A DNA stretch of 64,000 bases from Pipra filicauda (GCF_003945595.2 NW_024104620.1:5889057-5953056); one strand, 5' to 3'. Numbered from the stretch's first letter, positions 35,297 through 47,530 are shown. A program made the numbers and translations. The notes: generated by a model from the letters alone, not told the origin.

Positions 35297-36189
35297 GTCC
35301 TCAGAGACACCATTTGGATGGTGGAACCTCAAACAAATGACAGGAGCCAAATTTATCCCGAGGAGTCCTTTGATTATCTCTCTACCAAGGCTTAATTTTT
35401 ATGTTCTGCACATGGAAAAAAAAAAAAAAAAACCCACACCCCAGAAATGGTTTGCAGGGCTGTCTTTCCTATTGATATATTACAGCAAAAAATCTTGTGC
35501 CATCTGTGCTGAGTTTTTCGTATCAGAATGATACAGAGTTCTTAATATCAGAAAAGAGCAGGTACTGAGGCAATGAAGCCAAACCTCCTAAAATGGGAAA
35601 TTTCAATTGCACTGTATAAAGATGTAGTTTTCTTCTTTTATTTAGGCTGCACTTTTTTTTTCTTGAACAACTAGGAAGCATTTTCTGATGAATCACTGAT
35701 CCTTCTTTTGTATTTGGAAGCTGAGAACAACAACTTTTTTTTTGTTTCCTGCACTGTCAGATACCGCAGTAAATACATTTTTTAAGTATTTTGCTTGTAG
35801 ATGTAAATGCCTATAAAAAAACTGTAAATTCATGCAAGTAAATGCAAATACAGTCTCTTGAAGACAAAGAGACTGCCTATTCAGGTGTTTGGGGTGGTTT
35901 GGATGAAGCTGATGAAAACATCTCTTTGCTGCTTTTTACACCATTCACCACAGAGATAAGGAAACAACAGGTAATGGCTGGAATTCCCACAATTGCCCAC
36001 TTGGGATTTCACTCCTGCTCTCACAGTCACCATTCCAGAAATCCTTAAAAAACTCACCTATGGAAAATAATCCTTAGGCTGCAGATTAGGAAAAAGCAGA
36101 GTTATCTCCAGGCTCAATCCCTGCTGTCTTGATGCCTAAACTGGCAAGGAAATGGGATTCAGTCCTGCCTATGGCCCACTGGAACACAC

Positions 36190-38410
36190 GTGGCATGGGA
36201 TATGGACCCTCTGCTGTGGGATATGGACCCTCTGCTATGGGATATGGACCCTCTGCAGTGGGATATGGACCCTCTGCTATGGGATATGGACCCTCTGCTA
36301 TGGGATATGGACCCTCTGCAGTGGGATATGGACCCTCTGCTATGGGATATGGGCCCTCTGCCATGGGATATGGACCCTCTGCTATGGGATATGGACCCTC
36401 TGCAGTGGGATATGGACCCTCTGCTATGGGATATGGACCCTCTGCTATGGGATATGGACCCTCTGCTATGGGATATGGACCCTCTGCCATGGGATATGGA
36501 CCCTCTGCTATGGGATATGGGCCCTCTGCTATGGGATGTGGACCCTCTGCCATGGGATATGGACCCTCTGCCATGGGATATGGGCTCTCTGCCATGGGAT
36601 ATGGGCACTCTCCTATGGGATATGGGCCCTCTGCAGTGGGATATGGGCTCTCTGCAGTGTCCCACATCCCTGTATTCATACCCTGGAGCACACAGGGATA
36701 TGGCCCTCCTGCTATGGGAATAGGACCTCTGCCATGGAGATGGACCCTCTGGCTAGGGATATGTACCCGTCGGTATGGGATATGGACTACTCTGCAGTGG
36801 GGATTGGACCTCTGCTATGGGATTGGACCCTCTGCTTATGGATATGGACCCCTCTGCAGTGGGATAGGGACCCTCTGCGATGGGATAATGGAACCCTCTG
36901 CTAATGGGATATGGACCCGCTGCTAGGGGAATATGGAACCCGCTGCCAGGGATATGGACCCTCTGCTATGGGATATGGGCCCTCTGCTATGGGATGTGGA
37001 CCCTCTGCCATGGGATATGGACCCTCTGCCATGGGATATGGGCTCTCTGCCATGGGATATGGGCACTCTCCTATGGGATATGGGCCCTCTGCTGTGGGAT
37101 ATGGGCTCTCTGCAGTGTCCCACATCCCTGTATTCATACCCTGGAGCACACATGGGATATGGGCCCTCTGCTATGGGATATGGACCCTCTGCTATGGGAT
37201 ATGGACCCTCTGCAGTGGGATATGGACCCTCTGCTATGGGATATGGACCCTCTGCAGTGGGATATGGACCCTCTGCTGTGGGATATGGGCCCTCTGCTAT
37301 GGGATATGGACCCTCTGCTGTGGGATATGGACCCTCTGCTATGGGATATGGACCCTCTGCTGTGGGATATGGACCCTCTGCTATGGGATATGGACCCTCT
37401 GCTATGGGATATGGACCCTCTCCTATGGGATATGGGCCCTCTGCTATGGGATATGGACCCTCTGCAGTGGGATATGGACCCTCTGCCATGGGATATGGAC
37501 CCTCTGCTATGGGATATGGACCCTCTGCAGTGGGATATGGGCTCTCTGCTATGGGATATGGACCCTCTGCTATGGGATATGGGCCCTCTGCTATGGGATA
37601 TGGACCCTCTGCTATGGGATATGGACCCTCTGCTATGGGATATGGGCCCTCTGCTGTGGGATATGGACCCTCTGCTAATGGGATATGGACCTCTGCCAAT
37701 GGGATTGACCCTCTGCTCTGCCATGGGATATGGGCTCTCTGCCATGGGATATGGGCACTCTCCTATGGGATATGGGCCCTCTGCAGTGGGATATGGGCTC
37801 TCTGCAGTGTCCCACATCCCTGTATTCATACCCTGGAGCACACATGGGATATGGACCCTCTGCTATGGGATATGGACCCTCTGCTATGGGATATGGACCC
37901 TCTGCTATGGGATATGGACCCTCTGCTATGGGATATGGACCCTCTGCTATGGGATATGGGCTCTCTGCTATGGGATATGGACCCTCTGCTATGGGATATG
38001 GGCCCTCTCCTATGGGATATGGACCCTCTGCTATGGGATATGGGCCCTCTGCTATGGGATATGGACCCTCTGCCATGGGATATGGACCCTCTGCCATGGG
38101 ATATGGGCTCTCTGCCATGGGATATGGGCACTCTCCTATGGGATATGGGCCCTCTGCAGTGGGATATGGGCTCTCTGCAGTGTCCCACATCCCTGTATTC
38201 ATACCCTGGAGCACACATGGGATATGGACCCTCTGCTATGGGATATGGACCCTCTGCTATGGGATATGAGCCCTCTGCAGTGTCCCACACCCCGTGTCCA
38301 TCCCCTGGAGCACACATGGGACATGGGCCCTTCTGCCATGGGATATGGACCCTCTGTAGTGTTCCACATCCCTGTATCCATCCCCTGGAGCACACGTGGG
38401 ATATGGACCC
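36190..38410. repeat. Large minisatellite, 21-bp unit, with higher-order blocks
   Basis: About 2.2 kb of GGGATATGGACCCTCTGCTAT-type units with variants at a few positions (GGACC/GGGCC/GGGCT, GCTAT/GCAGT/GCCAT). Spacers of the form CCCACATCCCTGTATTCATA plus CCCTGGAGCACACA recur at 36661, 37119, 37811, 38184, 38284 (variant) and 38364 (variant). They divide the array into blocks of about 458, 692, 373, 100 and 80 bp. Period 21 lets several frames stay open (MGYGPSA, GIWTLCY, WDMDPLL; AEGPYPI and SRGSISH on the other strand). None resembles a gene. Confidence 0.95.
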
Positions 38411-38599
38411 TCTGCAGGGGAGCAGAAACTTCTTCTGCTGTGGTTTTCCTTCTCCTTGTCTCCTCAGGGAACCAGCAGGATGAGGTGTTCCCCTGACCTG
38501 TGTTAGAAACAAAGAAAGCGTGGAAAGCATTGACTGATGGTTGTGGGAGCCTCTCACCTCAACAACAAAGGGAAAGTTCACTGAGAAAATGAGGCACTT

Positions 38600-38760
38600 C
38601 TGCGTCATTTTTTATACATATATATATATTTAATAATTAATAAAATAAAATAATAATATATAATGATATATAATAAATAAATAAATACAAATAACAAATA
38701 ATAAATTAAAATGGAAATAAATTTAAACTAAAACTTTTTATCTAAATTTTTATTATCAAA
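38600..38760. repeat. A/T-rich simple sequence
   Basis: TATATATATTTAATAATTAATAAAATAAAATAATAA-type sequence; low complexity. Confidence 0.8.
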
Positions 38761-38764
38761 GGTT

Positions 38765-41210
38765 GTTTTAAAATTCCTTAAACTTCACAACATTTTTAGC
38801 AGGGGTTGATCTAGCCATTGCTGCCAGTCAGGTTCCAGGAGAAATATCTCCAAAACCCACATTCAGTTGCACCTGGATCATGCAAACTGCAGCTTGAAAA
38901 CACCAAAGTCCTCTTTTTTCTATTAGTTTTGGGAGTTGCTGTGACCTGTGACAGGGTTTGTGGAGGGAACTTCATGACTTATTCACCTTCACACACCATC
39001 TCAAGGAATTTCAACTCCCGGGATCAGGATTTGTGGGAGGGGGATGTTATCACAAGCCCCTCTTTCTCTGAGGATTGTATCCACAGCAGAATATCCAAGG
39101 GCCCAGATTTCTCTGGGAGTTGGCAGAGCAGCAGCAGCTTCCCTGCAGGGTGACAGAAGGTGACAGAAATCACTGCAGGGAGCTCTGTTGGGAGAACTGG
39201 CCCCTTTAATCCCAGCACTGCTGCAGGTTGGGGATTTTATAACCCCAGGAAAAGCCCTGAGCTCCTCCTGTGCCACAGGATCCAGCAAAGGACAGGGAAA
39301 TGGGAATCCAGGAATCTTCCTCCTGTCACCACATGTTTGTGGGAAATATCAACAACATTAGTTATAATTTTGAGGGCAGAAAAAGTGGTTCTCAGAGCAC
39401 AAGGTGCTTTTTTTTTTCTGCTGTGAAGGAAGGTCTGGAAATTCATCCTGATTCTTGGTTTTGTTTGGGTACATTCTCCAAATATTCCTGCAGTTAATTC
39501 CTGGGAATTCTACTGAGCTGTATCAGCTTTGTGGATCTGCCAGAGGGCAGGATTAGATGGGATACTGGGAAGAAATTCCTCCCTGGGAGGGTGGGGAGGC
39601 CCTGGCACAGAGTGCCCAGAGAAGCTGGGGCTGCCCCATCCCTGGCAGTGTCCAAGGCCAGGCTGGATCAAAGGAGCAAACCAGGCTAGTGGAAGGTGTC
39701 CCTTTCCATTTTTTTTTTTTCACTCTCACAGCTCACATCCCATTTTTAATCCATAATAATCCCCAGATATCTGCCCGGTAGTTCTGCTGAGCTCCTGCTG
39801 CAGGTCCCTGCCCGTGTTGATTCTGCCCCTCCAGGATGCCAGAACAAGCCCCTCTTCCTCTGAAACATCTCCATGCACAGCTCACCCCTCACAGCCTGGT
39901 TTTATCTGCAAATGTAAGCAAAATCTGCTCCATCCAAGGTGTCCAGGGAAATCTTGGATAGTGCTGGCTCACAGAGATTCCCGTGGAATCTCACTTGGTG
40001 CAACACCCTGGTTTGACAGAGAACAATTCCCGACTCCTCTCCCAGCGTGTCTCCCTCCAATCAGCCTCACAAGGATGTTGTGATTGCTCTGTGATGAGAT
40101 AATTTTCTCAAAACAAGCACAATAAACTCAAATTATCCAGTTAAGGTTACACTTCAAAGACATTCAAACATGGCTAAGTGGGAAGCACGGAATCCGCAGA
40201 GCCAGATCAGGCTTTTTTTCACAGCTCAGTTACTTTTTTGGGCACAAAATATTGCAGAACATGTGGGTTTGTTTTTAAAGATAGCACAAGTTGGCAGCAG
40301 AGCCACAAAAATACTTCTCATCACTTTTGGTGCAATTTAGGGCAATCTGAAGAGCTTGAAGTCTTTTCCTCCCTAACTATGGGTGGATTATTTGGATGTG
40401 TAGCATTCCCTTGGAATTTCTTGAATTTATCACACACACAACAACATCCCTGTGGAGGTTTTTAGCCCTCCCCAACTGGTCTGTCCTTTCAGTCTGAACT
40501 CTGCTTAAATATATATTTAAGGCAATCTTTTTGTTGGAAAATTCCATTTGCACCCGGATATCAAGTGACAGGCCCTGTAATGTGCTGTACAAACACAATC
40601 CCCCCCAAGAGAGCACTTTGCTCATCTCCAGGTGAGCAGATTTCAGATTTTAATTATTTAAGATTCCCCTTCCAGAAGGTCTCCCAGCCCTGGGAGAAGC
40701 TGTGGAAGCCTGGAGCCCTTGATGGCTGCTTTCCCTTTCCCATCTCCATCCCCAGTCACCCTTCTCCACAAAAAAAGGATGCACATTCCCTCACTTCCTT
40801 CTCCTCTTTAACAGCTCCACATTTAAATGATGCCCCCATAGAGATGTAAATAATAACACTGCTATTTAGAACAATTTTCTGCAAACCCCACCACAGGCAC
40901 GAACAAAGGCTCCCTGGGATGCTCTTCCCAATTTCCCTTCGATTTTCCACCTTAGCTGAAACAAAAAGAATGAAAACAGTTAAATCTCCAATATCTGTTG
41001 GCTTTTTGAAAATTTCTGTGTGTGTAAAGTCTTGGTCTTTCAGGGGGTCATTCAGGGACCTGGGGAGGGAATGTGAGGATATTCATTATCTCTGTAGAAG
41101 AGAAGCACAGGTGAAACATCAGTTTGGAAGTTTAACAGAAAATAAATCCACAAGCTTGGTGATGAGCAGGTGGGATTCTGTGCAGGTCCTGGGTTTGTCA
41201 TTCCCAGCCT
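38765..41210. other. Intergenic, apart from one CR1
   Basis: Unique sequence. Open frames below 115 codons show no domain. Confidence 0.5.
39540..39708 (+). mobile_element. CR1 fragment lacking its 3' end
   Basis: CAGAGGGCAGGATTAGATGG, GGTGGGGAGGCCCTGGCACA and AGGCTAGTGGAAGGTGTCCC. It stops before the usual terminus. Confidence 0.85.
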
Positions 41211-41212
41211 GG

Positions 41213-41610
41213 ATCACAGAATATGCTGTTGGAAGGGACCCACAAGGATCATCCAGTCCAACCCTCAGCCCTGCACAGACCCATCCCCAAGAGTCCCACT
41301 CTGTGTCCCAGAGGATCATCCAAACCCTCCTGGAGCTCTGGCAGCCTTGGGGCTGTGCCCACTGCCCTGGGGAGCCTGGGCAGTGCCAACCACCTTCTCC
41401 TGAGATCCAACCTGACCCTGCCCTGACACAGGTCCAGCCATTCCCTGGGTGCTGTCCTTGATCCCCCCAGAGCAGAGCTCAGTCCCTGCCCCTCCTCTGC
41501 CCCTCCCCAGGAAGGTGGAACTGCACTGAGGTCTCCCCTCAGTCCCCTCTTCTCCAGCTGAACACACCAAGTGCCCTCAGAGTCCTCACACGGCTTCAAA
41601 TCAAGGCCCT
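41213..41610 (-). mobile_element. CR1 fragment
   Basis: GATCACAGAATATGCTGTTGG to GCACTGAGGTCTCCCCTCAG and the CTTCTCCAGCTGAACACACC landmark in minus orientation. Confidence 0.9.
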
Positions 41611-41955
41611 TCCCCATCTTCTTTGCCCTTCTTGTTCCTCCCATCATGTGAAATGACCCACAGATGTTCACACGTGGGGTGAAGTTTGAAGTACCAGGCT
41701 CTGCCAGTTGCATCCAATATTCCATTTTCAATCACTTTTATAAAGAGGTGACCCAAAATTCCTCAGCTCCCCACCTGCCACCAACAGCGAAGACGAGTGG
41801 ATGTGATTGGTGTCCTGGGCTTTGCCAGCAAGCAGAGGATTGTTGTTGCTTTCAGGACTCCCCAGAAGGGGATCTTCTGCTGCAGCCAGAGGAGATCTGT
41901 AGTCAAGGTCTCTGCTCAACAGCAATGCAGAATCTCAGCATCTCACACACTCCAT

Positions 41956-42292
41956 GAATCATAGAATCATAGAATCATAGACTCATAGAATCACAGACTC
42001 ATAGAATCAGAGAATCATAGAATCATGGAATCATAGAATCATAGAATCACAGACTCAGAGAATCATAGACTCATAGAATCAGAGAATCATAGAATCATGG
42101 AATCATAGAATCATAGAATCATGGAATCATAGAATCATAGAATCATGGAATCATAGAATCAGAGAATCATGGAATCATAGAATCAGAGAATCATAGAATC
42201 AGAGAATCATGGAATCATAGAATCATAGAATCATAGACTCATAGACTCATAGACTCATAGAATCATGGAATCAGAGAATCAGAGAATCATAG
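41956..42292 (-). repeat. Expanded CR1 octamer tail (about 40 copies)
   Basis: An array of 8-bp units AATCATAG with variants ACTCATAG, AATCACAG, AATCAGAG and AATCATGG. The reverse complement is the CR1 terminal octamer (ATTCTATG-type), and the array directly joins the 3' end of the minus-strand CR1 at 42293. CR1 tails usually hold only a few octamers. Confidence 0.9.
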
Positions 42293-43125
42293 AGTCAACT
42301 GGGTTGGAAGGGACCTCTGAGATCATCAAGTCCAACCCTTGATCCAACCCTGTCGTGGTTCCCAGCCCATGGCACTGATGCCACATCCAGTCTCTTTTTA
42401 AAAATCTCCAGGGACGGAAAATTCCCTGGGCAGCCCATTCCAATGGCTGAGCACCCTCTCTGGAAAGAAATTCTTTCTAATATCCAACCTAAACCTCCCC
42501 TGGCACAGTTTAAGACCCAGCCCTCTTGTCTTGCTGATGGTTGCCTGGGAAAAGAGACCAACCCCCCCCGGCTCCCCCCTCCTGTCAGGGAGTTGCAGAG
42601 AGTGAGGAGGTCTCCCCTGAGCCTCCTCTTCTCCAGGCTGAGCCCCCCCAGCTCCCTCAGCCTCTCCTCACAGCACTTGTGCTCCAGTCCCTTCCCCAGC
42701 CTCGTTGCTCTCCTCTGGACCTGCTCCAGCCCCTCCATGTCCTTCCTGAGCTGAGGGCCCAGAACTGGACACAGCACTCCAGGGGTGGCCTCACCAGCGC
42801 TGAGTCCAGGGGCAGAATCACTGCCCTGGACCTGCTGGCCACCCTGTTCCTGAGCCAGGCCAGGATCCATTGGCCTTCTTGTCCCCCTGGGCACACTCTG
42901 GTTCATGTTCAGCTCCCTGTCCATCCCCACTCCCAGCTCCCTTCCTGCCTGGCTGCTCTCCAGCCCCTCTGGCCCAGCCTGGAGCTGCCGGGGGTTGTTG
43001 TGGCCAAAGTGCAGGACCCGGCCCTTGGCCTGGTGGAACCTCATCCCCTTGGAATCAGCCCAACTGTCCAACCTGGCTGGAGGCTCATGGAGCACACAGA
43101 GACCGGGAGAGGGGCAGCAGGTCCA
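42293..43125 (-). mobile_element. Long CR1 fragment, minus orientation
   Basis: About 830 bases, starting GAGTCAACTGGGTTGGAAGG beside the octamer array and reaching the CCCAGAACTGGACACAGCAC, AGGATCCATTGGCCTTCTTG and GGGGTTGTTGTGGCCAAAGT landmarks. A chance 445-codon minus-strand frame spans this copy and the next. Confidence 0.92.
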
Positions 43126-43710
43126 TGTCTGTGCTGTCCCAGCTCTGAGTCTGGCTGTGAACACAGAGAGAGGAGCAGCCGAGGTTTGGGAGCGTTGCAC
43201 CAAAGAGCCTGGGTGGGGCTGCACCTCCAACCCTGGGGCAGTTCTGGGACCCTCAGGACAAGAAGGACATGGAGGGGCTGGAGTGTGTGCAGGGAAGGGA
43301 ACGGAGCTGGGGAAGGGTCTGGAGCACCTGGAGTGGCTGAGGGAGTTGGGGAAGGGTGGGGAACACGAGGAATGTCTGAGGGAGCTGGGGGGGCTCAGCC
43401 TGGAGAAAAGGAGGTTCAGGAGGGACCTTCTCACTCTCTGCCTCTCCCTGACAGGAGAGTGGAGCCAGGGGAGGGTTGGGCTCTGCTCCCGGGGAACAAG
43501 GGACAGGCTGAGTGAAAACAGCATCAAGCTGTGCCATGGGAGGTTTAGGTTGGATATTGGGGAAAATTCCTTCACGGAGTCCCCATTCCTGGAGGTGTTC
43601 AAAAAACGTGTGGATGTGGCACCTGGGGACACAGTTTAGGGGTGGCCCTGGCAGTGCCAGATCTTACAGAGCTTTTCCAACCACAATAATTCCATGATTC
43701 TGTTTAGGCT
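43126..43710 (+). mobile_element. CR1 fragment, plus orientation, head to head with previous
   Basis: From about GAACACAGAGAGAGGAGCAG through GGAGGGGCTGGAGTGTGTGC to TTTTCCAACCACAATAATTC and CATGATTCTGTTT. Confidence 0.9.
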
Positions 43711-43714
43711 GGAA

Positions 43715-44735
43715 ATGTGGAGTGCAAGGTCTTTATTGACAGCACATGACTACTGAAGAAGATGAGTGGGATCCATGAGGAAAATCTATCCCATAATCCA
43801 GATCATGGGAAGACTCGGGTGCTTTTTGAGTTTGATGGGTCATTTTTTCACTGTTCTTGCAGGACAGGCTTGGAAATGTTTTCCTTATATCCCCTTCCTT
43901 GATGCAAAGTGACTACAAACTGCAAAAAGCTTTCTGTTCCTTTATTTTCCTTCCAGCAGGTGCCAGGATGCTTCTGGAAAATGTCTGCTGAAAAGCAGAC
44001 CTTAAATCCCTTAAGAGCCCATGTTTTGCAAGATCTTGATGTGAAATAATGAAAAATCCACAGTGGAGTTAAAAATTTCATTTTCCCAAAGACAGAGAGC
44101 AACAACAAAATTGTGGTGTTGTCAACACCATTTAATTTAGGTACTGAAAATTAAATAGAGATTTAAAAAAATGATTTTCCACGTTTGTGGGACAGGGAGG
44201 ACAAATAATTCTGCTTTCACTTTTCTACGTACAAAAGTGGTAGGCAGAAAGCCTGGAGCTCCTCACTGCTATTTACTGGGGAGCTGAAATTATTTTTCCT
44301 TACCCAATTTGCAGTTGCCAGACATCGGATTTCGTTTTGCTTTCTGCTCCCCTGGCCGGTGCAGGAGTTTTCACATCCTAGTCTTCCTGCTGATCTGTCC
44401 ACAACCCCTCATCCATGACCTGGAATTGCACATCTCATGTATAAAACAAGAACATGTTCCCACTCCTGCTGATCAACCTTTGCACTTTGTCCCAATCTTT
44501 CTTTTATCTGAGATTTGCCTGATAAAAATAATGATTCCTTCAATATTCAATGAATAATCAATGAATAATCAAAACCAGTGGAGCACATGGTACATCCTGA
44601 AGGTGCATTTATATTTTGAATCCCAAAATATAAATTAACTCAATCAAATCAAGTGTGAACATTTCTGAAAGTAACTCTCCTGGTACTAGAGATGTGAAGT
44701 ATAAAATTCCAAGGATTTTGATCTCTTAAAGAGCA
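43715..44735. other. Intergenic, nothing recognised
   Basis: A/T-rich unique sequence between the CR1 pair and the 33-bp minisatellite. Confidence 0.5.
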
Positions 44736-44739
44736 GCTG

Positions 44740-45330
44740 GTTCCCAGATCCCTACACTGGAAGGAGGTTGTTTTCCTGGGATTCCTGCACCAGCAGATAG
44801 GTTGTTTTCTCTGGATACCTGGAGTGGCAGGCAGCTTGGATCCCAGATCCCTGGGCTGGCAGAAGGGTTGTTTCCCCTCTATCCCTGCGCTGGCAGGAGG
44901 TGGTTTTCCTGGGATCCCTGCACTGGTTGTTTCCCTGGATCCCCTCACTGGAAGAAGGTTGTTTTCCTGGGATCCCTGCACTGGAAGGAGATTTTTTTCC
45001 CCAGATCCCTCCACTGGCAGGCAGGTTGTTTCCCTGGGATCCCTACACTGGTTGTTTCCCTGGATCCCTTCACTGGCAGGAGATTGTTTTCCTGGGATCC
45101 CTACACTGGTTGTTTCCCTGGATCCCTGCACTGGCAGGAGGTGGTTTTCCTGGGATCCCTGCACTGGCAGGAGGTTGTTTTCCCCAGATCCCTGCACTGG
45201 CAGGAGGTTGTTTTCCTGGGATCCCTGCACTGGCAGGCAGGTTGTTTCCCTGGTATCCCAAGACTGAAGTAGGTTTTCTCTGGAATTCCAGGACTGACAG
45301 GCAGGTTGTTTTCCCTGGAATCCCTGCACT
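44740..45330. repeat. Minisatellite, 33-bp type unit of variable length
   Basis: Around 15 copies of a unit containing CTGGCAGGAGGTTGTTTTCC and TGGGATCCCTGCA, with length variants that drop the middle (GGTTGTTTCCCTGGATCCC). Repetitive open frames on both strands are a by-product. Confidence 0.88.
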
Positions 45331-45394
45331 GACACCTCCAGGGGCTGGACACACCCTACAGGAGGCACTGCCACAGTTCCTTGGTGGATGGAGG

Positions 45395-45630
45395 AGAGCA
45401 GGGTTGGATTAGTTATTGGAAGGAATTCCTCCCTGGGAGGGTGGGGAGGCCCTGGCACAGGGTGCCCAGAGAAGCTGTGGCTGCCCCAGCCCTGGGAGTG
45501 TCCAAGGCCAGGTTGGACAGGGCTTGGAGCAACCTGGGCTGGTGGAAGGTGTCCCTGCCCATGGCAGGGGGTGGCACTGGGTAGTCTTCAAGGTCCCTCC
45601 AATCCCAACCAGCCTGGTGCCCTCAAGGTA
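45395..45630 (+). mobile_element. CR1 3' fragment
   Basis: GAATTCCTCCCTGGGAGGGT, GTGTCCAAGGCCAGGTTGGA and GGTGTCCCTGCCCATGGCAG. Confidence 0.9.
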
Positions 45631-46039
45631 CCTCCTCATCACTTTGCACTTTCCACCATCTCCCACCCACGGATTGTAAAACCTGATTATTGTGACCTCA
45701 TTTCGAGGAATTCAGTCCCTCAGTCTGAGTCCTCCCCTCCATCCTGGCACTGTCATCCTGTCACTCCAGGCCCAAGATCCCCCTGGCAGCCCTTTCCACC
45801 CTCCTCTGCTCCCGCCTGTCAGGTCAGAACTGACTTTTCCCTTTGTTTGTGTGACACAAAAACACATCACTCCGTGCAGAACTTGAGAGCACGAATTGAC
45901 AGCGAGCAGGAAAAGCCTGGGCTGTAAATCTGGAAGGTTTGGACCGCTTGGATCGTGGCTCAACAGCCCCCGGATTTTTTTCCCGGTGCTGAAACATCAG
46001 TCACCCAGCAAAGGGGTCCTTGGCATCATCGAGGCTCTT

Positions 46040-46053
46040 CTGCCATCTCGTGG
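46040..46053 (-). promoter_or_regulatory. Candidate CTCF motif between the two genes
   Basis: The minus strand reads CCACGAGATGGCAG, fitting the CTCF core CCASNAGRKGGCRS. It lies in non-repetitive sequence between the convergent genes. Confidence 0.35.
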
Positions 46054-46140
46054 AGGAGAGGAGCAAACACCCTCCAGTTGGATTTTAAATTCTAAACTCG
46101 AAGTTACAGAAGGGAATTTGAATGTTCGGTTCTGCCCTTT

Positions 46141-46222
46141 TCTTTAAAAAAATATAAAAATTTAAAAAAAAAAACAAACAAAAAAAAAAAAAAAAAACCA
46201 AACAAACAAACAAACAAAACCA
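46141..46222. repeat. A-rich simple repeat
   Basis: Runs of A interspersed with C (AAACAAAC type), low complexity. Confidence 0.85.
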
Positions 46223-46769
46223 GTGAAACAGGCAAAGCTCAAGTGCTCCTCAGTCTCTGTTCAAGGGGGTTCTAACACTTAAATAATTTCCTTGTGGTTC
46301 TTGGGCTCAAAAAAATGTGCTGAGTTATTAATTGTTAAGGCTTTCCAACCAAAATTAATGCTCGTCTGTGCCTCCAGCCCAGTGCAAATGTATGAGCCAT
46401 TCAGCAAGGCAAGGACAAGATGTTGGGAATACTGGAAGTGATATGTTTTCCTCTTTATGCCCACAACAGTGTGCCCATCACTGGCATAGTGGTTGGCAGG
46501 ATATTTTTGGGGAAATGGGTGAATTTCTCAAAAAATGAGTGAATTTCTTACGTTTCTTGCAATCTGTGCTGAGATCTCCCTGGCTCTTTGGGTTCTCCCC
46601 TCCCAGTTCCCAGCCTGGCAGCCCCCAGGCTGCTCTGATGCCAAAGGAAGGTTTTGCAAAGCCATCAGGAGCCCCCAAGTGGAAATGTTTGTTCCTGGAC
46701 AGTTCCTCCAGTTCCTGCTCAAGGCGTTTGTTGCCGAGGTGGAATTTCACACTTGTGATGCAACTCATG

Positions 46770-46897
46770 GAATCACTTCAGAGTATCACAGAGTGGGTTG
46801 GGTTGGAGGGACTCAAAGTTCATCCCATCCCACCCCCTGCCATGGGCAGGGACACTTCCCACTAGCCCAGGTTGCTCCAAGCCTTGGACACTTCCAG
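46770..46897 (-). mobile_element. CR1 3' fragment
   Basis: TATCACAGAGTGGGTTGGGTT followed by CACCCCCTGCCATGGGCAGG, with an internal deletion. Confidence 0.82.
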
Positions 46898-47274
46898 GCA
46901 TTCATCTTTCCTTTCCTCTGCCTTTCTGGCCACTCCATGAGTGTGCAAACCACACCTGCTGATCTTTCACCCCAAACCATTCTGGGATTCTATGCAAAGA
47001 TCAATTGGCACCTCTTTTCCTGGACCTTCCTTAGTTCTGTGGTGCCCAAAGAGACCTTCCTGCAGGGACAGAGGTTTAGGACAGATGTGCAAGAGAGGTG
47101 CCTCCCTTCCCACCCTCAGCTTCAGGCAAGGAAAGGTGATGAAAAGATGCCCAATCCAACAAATTAAAGGCAGGCCCTGCTAAGCCAGGGTGTTCCCAGA
47201 GATGCCTCAGCATTCCCAGGATATCCTTGGCTTTGTGTCCATTCGATTGACCCCTTCCCTGTTTTCCAGGCAGG

Positions 47275-47530
47275 GAACATCAGGTGGGAGTCGGGCTCTG
47301 CTCCCAGGGAACAAGGGACAGGAGGAGAGGGAACGGCCTCCAGCTGTGCCAGGGGAGGCTCAGGTTGGACATCAGGAGGAATTTCTCCATGGAAAGGGTG
47401 GTCAGGCATTGGAAGGGGCTGCCCAGGGAGGTGGGGGAGTCCCCAGCCCTGGAGGTGTCCAGGGGAGGACTGGACGTGGCACTGAGTGCTCTGGGCTGGG
47501 GGACAAGGTGGGGGTCGGGCACAGAGAGGA
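47275..47530 (+). mobile_element. CR1 fragment
   Basis: GGGCTCTGCTCCCAGGGAAC to GGGGACTGGACGTGGCACTG-like sequence. It ends in the G-rich tract. Confidence 0.88.

Larger units (their letters stand above)
33745..36180. other. Intergenic, apart from two CR1 pieces
   Basis: A/T-richer unique sequence with homopolymer runs (for example poly-A near 35416). No gene was recognised. Confidence 0.5.

Noticed and set aside
36129..38608. Open frames of 177-530 codons on both strands (MGYGPSA and AEGPYPI repeats)
   Set aside because: They arise from a 21-bp tandem unit lacking stops in most frames. Several frames are equally open, and there is no unique start domain or conservation evidence.
42295..43632. 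445-codon minus-strand frame
   Set aside because: It lies wholly within two opposed CR1 3' regions and does not resemble the CR1 reverse transcriptase or any other protein.
44649..45458. 269-codon frame with GKQPPASAGI-type repeats
   Set aside because: Translation of the 33-bp minisatellite.
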